7,382 nucleotides of DNA, from positions 2,764-10,145 of the forward strand of contig PAIW01000139.1 of NCBI GenBank assembly GCA_002710885.1, given 5' to 3'. Source of the DNA: Chloroflexota bacterium (GTDB lineage: Bacteria; Chloroflexota; Dehalococcoidia; SAR202; UBA11138). The notes beneath the pieces are model-generated. The model had not been told where the DNA came from. It searched no databases and saw only the letters and a program-made list of their open reading frames with translations. A program made the translations under genes and the position numbers. The first letter of the stretch is position 1. Every line of letters starts with the position of its first letter. Positions 5,362-7,382 of this stretch are shown in pieces.

Positions 5362-6423
5362 ATGGGTCACAACTGGGCATTGTCTTGGATTTTGATGCTT
5401 GTATTATCGGGCATCACCGGGTTGGCTTGCTCTACTGCGCCATTAGCCCCGACGCCAACCTCTGTAGTCGTTCTGCCAACGACTACCCCGACTCCTCACG
5501 TCGCCATCAAGACGGTTGCACCGTCTAGCCCTACACCTATTCCTCCAACAGCGGCATCTACAGCCATACCAACTCCTACCCCTCCGTCTGTTCCTCCGAC
5601 AACCCCGCCTACTTTATTACCCTCTCCGGCTGTGACGAGTCCAACATACGAAAAACCGATTGTTGCAGAAGGGTTAGTCCGGATGTCTGAAATTGATGAC
5701 CTTACGCGATGTGCCTTAGGCCGGATGAAGGACTGTACCATGGAGCCAGCCATCGAAAATGGTTTGTTAGAGACTGGCCTGAAGCCACGCTTTCCAGACT
5801 CCGCGGATTGCCGAGACATCGATGATTATTGGGCAATGGACTATACCGCCAAGCGGAAGGGTAAAGAATACTATCATGGCGGAATAGACATGCCTGCTCC
5901 TTCCGGAACGCCTATTATAGCCGCAGCTGATGGCACGGTCATCGGAAAGTTCCTGGGAGACCTTAGTCCACGTGGGATAGAAATTGTTATTCGCCACAGC
6001 CCTAAAGATACGGGGCTTCCTTTCTGGACTTATACTCAATACACACATTTTTCTGAAATGCCTGAACAAGAGGTCGGTCAACAAGTTCGCATGGGAGAAG
6101 TTCTCGGTCCGACTGGTAATTCTGGGATCGATGTCAAAACCCGCAAGCAGAGCGAACACCGGCGGACGGCTGTTCATTTCGGGGTGTTTTACAACACAAG
6201 TGGTGATTATGCTGTTCCTAAGGGCAAGATGGTCATTCCCGCCGAAGGTAAATGGATGGATCCCAACGCGATGTTCCGACAGAATCCACCTTATGATTCA
6301 TCGAGCTTAAAAGAACTACCAGAGGACGAAAAAAATATACCCATATCCATCATGTTTGAAGATGGGATTACTATCCCATCCGAGGCCAAAATCGTTTGGC
6401 CTTATTTCTGCGATCCACTTTAG
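5362..6423 (+). CDS. Lipoprotein with Pro/Thr-rich linker and M23 (LytM-type) peptidase domain
   Basis: A 353-residue exported protein. Residues 1-22 form a signal peptide ending in TGLA-C23, which fits the general lipobox pattern although Gly at -3 is unusual; C23 would carry the lipid anchor. Residues 24-98 are a low-complexity Pro/Thr/Ser/Ala linker, probably a spacer across the envelope. A linking region holds several Cys (C117, C125, C150). The M23 domain follows: HGGID (H172, D176 metal ligands), the strand IIAAADGTVIG (185-195), YTHFSEM (H229, catalytic-type His), QVRMGEVLGPTGNSG (241-255), and AVHFGV (H272 as third ligand). M23 enzymes normally have HxH at the last site; here the first His is Ala270. 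It may be a weakened or non-cleaving cell-wall domain, or act on a different peptide. The ATG at 5362 lies five bases after GGAGG (5352-5356); the adjacent GTG at 5359 is too close to it. Flanked by two copies of a short repeat. Confidence 0.88.
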   Translation: MGHNWALSWILMLVLSGITGLACSTAPLAPTPTSVVVLPTTTPTPHVAIKTVAPSSPTPIPPTAASTAIPTPTPPSVPPTTPPTLLPSPAVTSPTYEKPIVAEGLVRMSEIDDLTRCALGRMKDCTMEPAIENGLLETGLKPRFPDSADCRDIDDYWAMDYTAKRKGKEYYHGGIDMPAPSGTPIIAAADGTVIGKFLGDLSPRGIEIVIRHSPKDTGLPFWTYTQYTHFSEMPEQEVGQQVRMGEVLGPTGNSGIDVKTRKQSEHRRTAVHFGVFYNTSGDYAVPKGKMVIPAEGKWMDPNAMFRQNPPYDSSSLKELPEDEKNIPISIMFEDGITIPSEAKIVWPYFCDPL

Positions 6424-6466
6424 GTATCAGATGACTCGATGAGTGAAAGCTGGACAAGTCGGCATC

Positions 6467-6480
6467 AGGATCCGGATCCT
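6467..6480. repeat. Perfect 14-bp palindrome AGGATCCGGATCCT
   Basis: Two abutting GGATCC hexamers make a perfect palindrome 44 bases after the lipoprotein stop. TCCGGATCC also occurs at 5132-5140, just upstream of the ABM-gene ribosome site. It could be a protein-binding site or part of repeat copy B; with no loop and no T-run it does not look like a terminator. Confidence 0.4.
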
Positions 6481-6515
6481 TGCAAGTTGAATCGGTCTAG
6501 CGATGGGCCGACCAG

Positions 6516-6537
6516 TATGAAAGTACCCCACCCCGGT
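6516..6537 (+). repeat. Dispersed ~21-bp repeat, copy B
   Basis: Second copy of the element at 5270-5290, in the same orientation, with the identical core AAGTACCCCACCC. It lies in the 234-base gap between the convergent lipoprotein and hydrolase genes, where no reading frame of note was seen. On its minus-strand side it runs toward the GGATCC palindrome at 6467-6480. Confidence 0.55.
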
Positions 6538-6626
6538 AGCTTCTCGAAGTGGTTTTAGAGACACCCCATCGGGAAGGCAGCTGGGGCGAGTGTTTAAAGG
6601 ATAGGGGCGTAGATATCGTCAGTGAT

Positions 6627-6655
6627 GGCGACTCTAGCATGACCCAAGAGCCGCC
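6627..6655 (-). terminator. Imperfect hairpin just after the hydrolase stop, possible terminator
   Basis: GGCGACTCT (6627-6635) pairs with AGAGCCGCC (6647-6655) apart from one A/C mismatch, around an 11-base loop. It begins two bases past the hydrolase TGA on the minus strand. No U-run follows, so intrinsic termination is uncertain. Confidence 0.35.
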
Positions 6656-6657
6656 GT

Positions 6658-7382
6658 TCAGTCAGTTCCGACCTTCCTGATGAAATCCATGACGGTACCA
6701 GCGAGGATCTCGGGGATCTCTACCTTCATGTTGTGACCCACACCATCGAAGGTCTTCAAACAAGCATTAGGGATATTCTCCGCCATCAGGTGTTGGGCGT
6801 CCAAGGGCGTGATCTCGTCTTGATTGGACGCCATGATCAGAGTCGGCGCATAGATCTGGGGTAGCAGAGAGGTGAGGTCCTGAGCCAGTAGACATCCCTG
6901 CAAGCCCAAAACCATCTCCGCCGCTGTTTTCTCGCCGGAGGACGCGTACCATTCAACCAGTTCAGGCTCAACGTTTGGGCCAAACCGCTCTTTGGAGTTA
7001 GACGCGAGCCAGGCCTTGGTTCCCTGTTCTTCCAAAGTCCGCCTCCAGACGCTGGCGTCGATCGCCGCTCCCATCTGGGCGAGCTTGGGCGTTGATGCCA
7101 CCAGATTCAGAGTGTGAGTACGATCTGGGAAGTCATGGGCAAATTGCAGACTTATGATACCGCCCGCTGAAGCTCCTACCACGTGTACTTTATCGATCTC
7201 CAAGTTGTCCAAGACCGCCGTGATATCGGCGGCCAACCCCGGCAGTGTGAAGTTCCCATCCGAAGGACCATCTGTGCCCGCATGTCCCCTCATGTCGAAC
7301 CTGAGAACTCGATAGTGCCGTGCCAGCGTTGGCACCCAGGCCCGCCAACGATGAAGATTGCCTCCTGCAGCGTGGTGGAGCA
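6658..7382 (-). CDS. Alpha/beta-fold hydrolase, 5' partial
   Basis: Serine hydrolase of the alpha/beta fold, similar in layout to the 3-oxoadipate enol-lactonase/esterase group. The frame is open to the right edge: upstream of the GTG at 7333-7335 it continues through LHHAAGGNLHRWRAW, which carries the oxyanion-hole segment (HHAAG where HGxxG is common). The real start is therefore outside and this GTG is an internal Val. Counting from that GTG: FDMRGHAGTDGP (13-24), the nucleophile elbow GASAGG with S56, the acid in NQDEITP (D173), and the base in VGHNM (H201). The catalytic triad is complete. About 240 residues are visible; such enzymes are usually about 260-290, so little is missing. No signal peptide can be judged. 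The substrate cannot be predicted, and neighbours give no pathway. It is convergent with the lipoprotein gene. Confidence 0.92.
   Translation of the reverse strand, partial: LHHAAGGNLHRWRAWVPTLARHYRVLRFDMRGHAGTDGPSDGNFTLPGLAADITAVLDNLEIDKVHVVGASAGGIISLQFAHDFPDRTHTLNLVASTPKLAQMGAAIDASVWRRTLEEQGTKAWLASNSKERFGPNVEPELVEWYASSGEKTAAEMVLGLQGCLLAQDLTSLLPQIYAPTLIMASNQDEITPLDAQHLMAENIPNACLKTFDGVGHNMKVEIPEILAGTVMDFIRKVGTD

Noticed and set aside
5152..5370. Minus-strand open frame of 72 codons in the gap before the lipoprotein gene
   Set aside because: It overlaps the lipoprotein start, contains the repeat and both promoter candidates, has no clear ribosome site, and its composition resembles no protein family I recognise.
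5496..5819. Minus-strand frame rich in Gly and Val opposite the lipoprotein linker
   Set aside because: Gly/Val richness is the antisense shadow of the Pro/Thr-rich linker codons; the plus strand has the signal peptide and M23 motifs.
6501..6572. CGATGGG and CCCATCG inverted pair in the gap after the lipoprotein gene
   Set aside because: Seven base pairs separated by more than 50 bases with no T-run; too weak to call a terminator or mobile-element ends.
1..7382. CRISPR array, tRNA/rRNA gene, riboswitch, intact insertion sequence, or defence or biosynthetic cluster
   Set aside because: I found no regularly spaced repeats, cloverleaf-like sequence, transposase frame or functionally linked gene set. 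The genes sit mostly as single units on alternating strands.

Overview
The window is ordinary-looking bacterial chromosome of moderate GC. It holds six protein genes that I am confident of, one probable small gene, and compact intergenic regions. TTG and GTG starts preceded by strong GGAGG-type ribosome sites are common. One lipoprotein has a long Pro/Thr linker of the PTPTP type, which is frequent in Chloroflexota. Together with the HpcH/HpaI-like aldolase and the ABM-type protein, this makes a Chloroflexota relative (for example marine SAR202/Dehalococcoidia-like) my best guess. This is inference and not secure; no rRNA, tRNA or ribosomal marker is present.

Layout, left to right. (1) A UvrD/AddA-RecB-type helicase-nuclease on the + strand, cut at its 5' end by the window edge. 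(2) A convergent minus-strand unit made of a 39-codon small ORF that overlaps the start of a Nudix hydrolase gene by ATGA. (3) A divergent intergenic region in which the palindromic box ATTATAAT offers a TATAAT -10 element to both strands. (4) A + strand HpcH/HpaI-type aldolase homologue lacking two of the canonical catalytic residues. (5) A 13-bp perfect hairpin terminator shared with a convergent minus-strand protein made of two tandem ABM-like (dimeric alpha/beta barrel) domains. (6) A second divergent region with an extended -10 promoter facing each way and one copy of a ~21-bp repeat. (7) A + strand lipoprotein with an M23 (LytM-type) domain, followed by the second repeat copy. (8) A minus-strand alpha/beta hydrolase cut at its 5' end by the right edge.

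Apart from the small ORF/Nudix pair, every neighbouring pair is convergent or divergent, so the window reads as a row of single-gene units and not as a pathway operon. No gene cluster suggests a defence, biosynthetic or mobile system. The points most worth following are the small ORF (whose frame continues upstream across a single TAA), the symmetric -10 box, the altered active sites of the aldolase and the M23 domain, and the repeat pair flanking the lipoprotein gene. Four start sites are decided here by ribosome-binding sites or promoters and differ from the longest reading frame.
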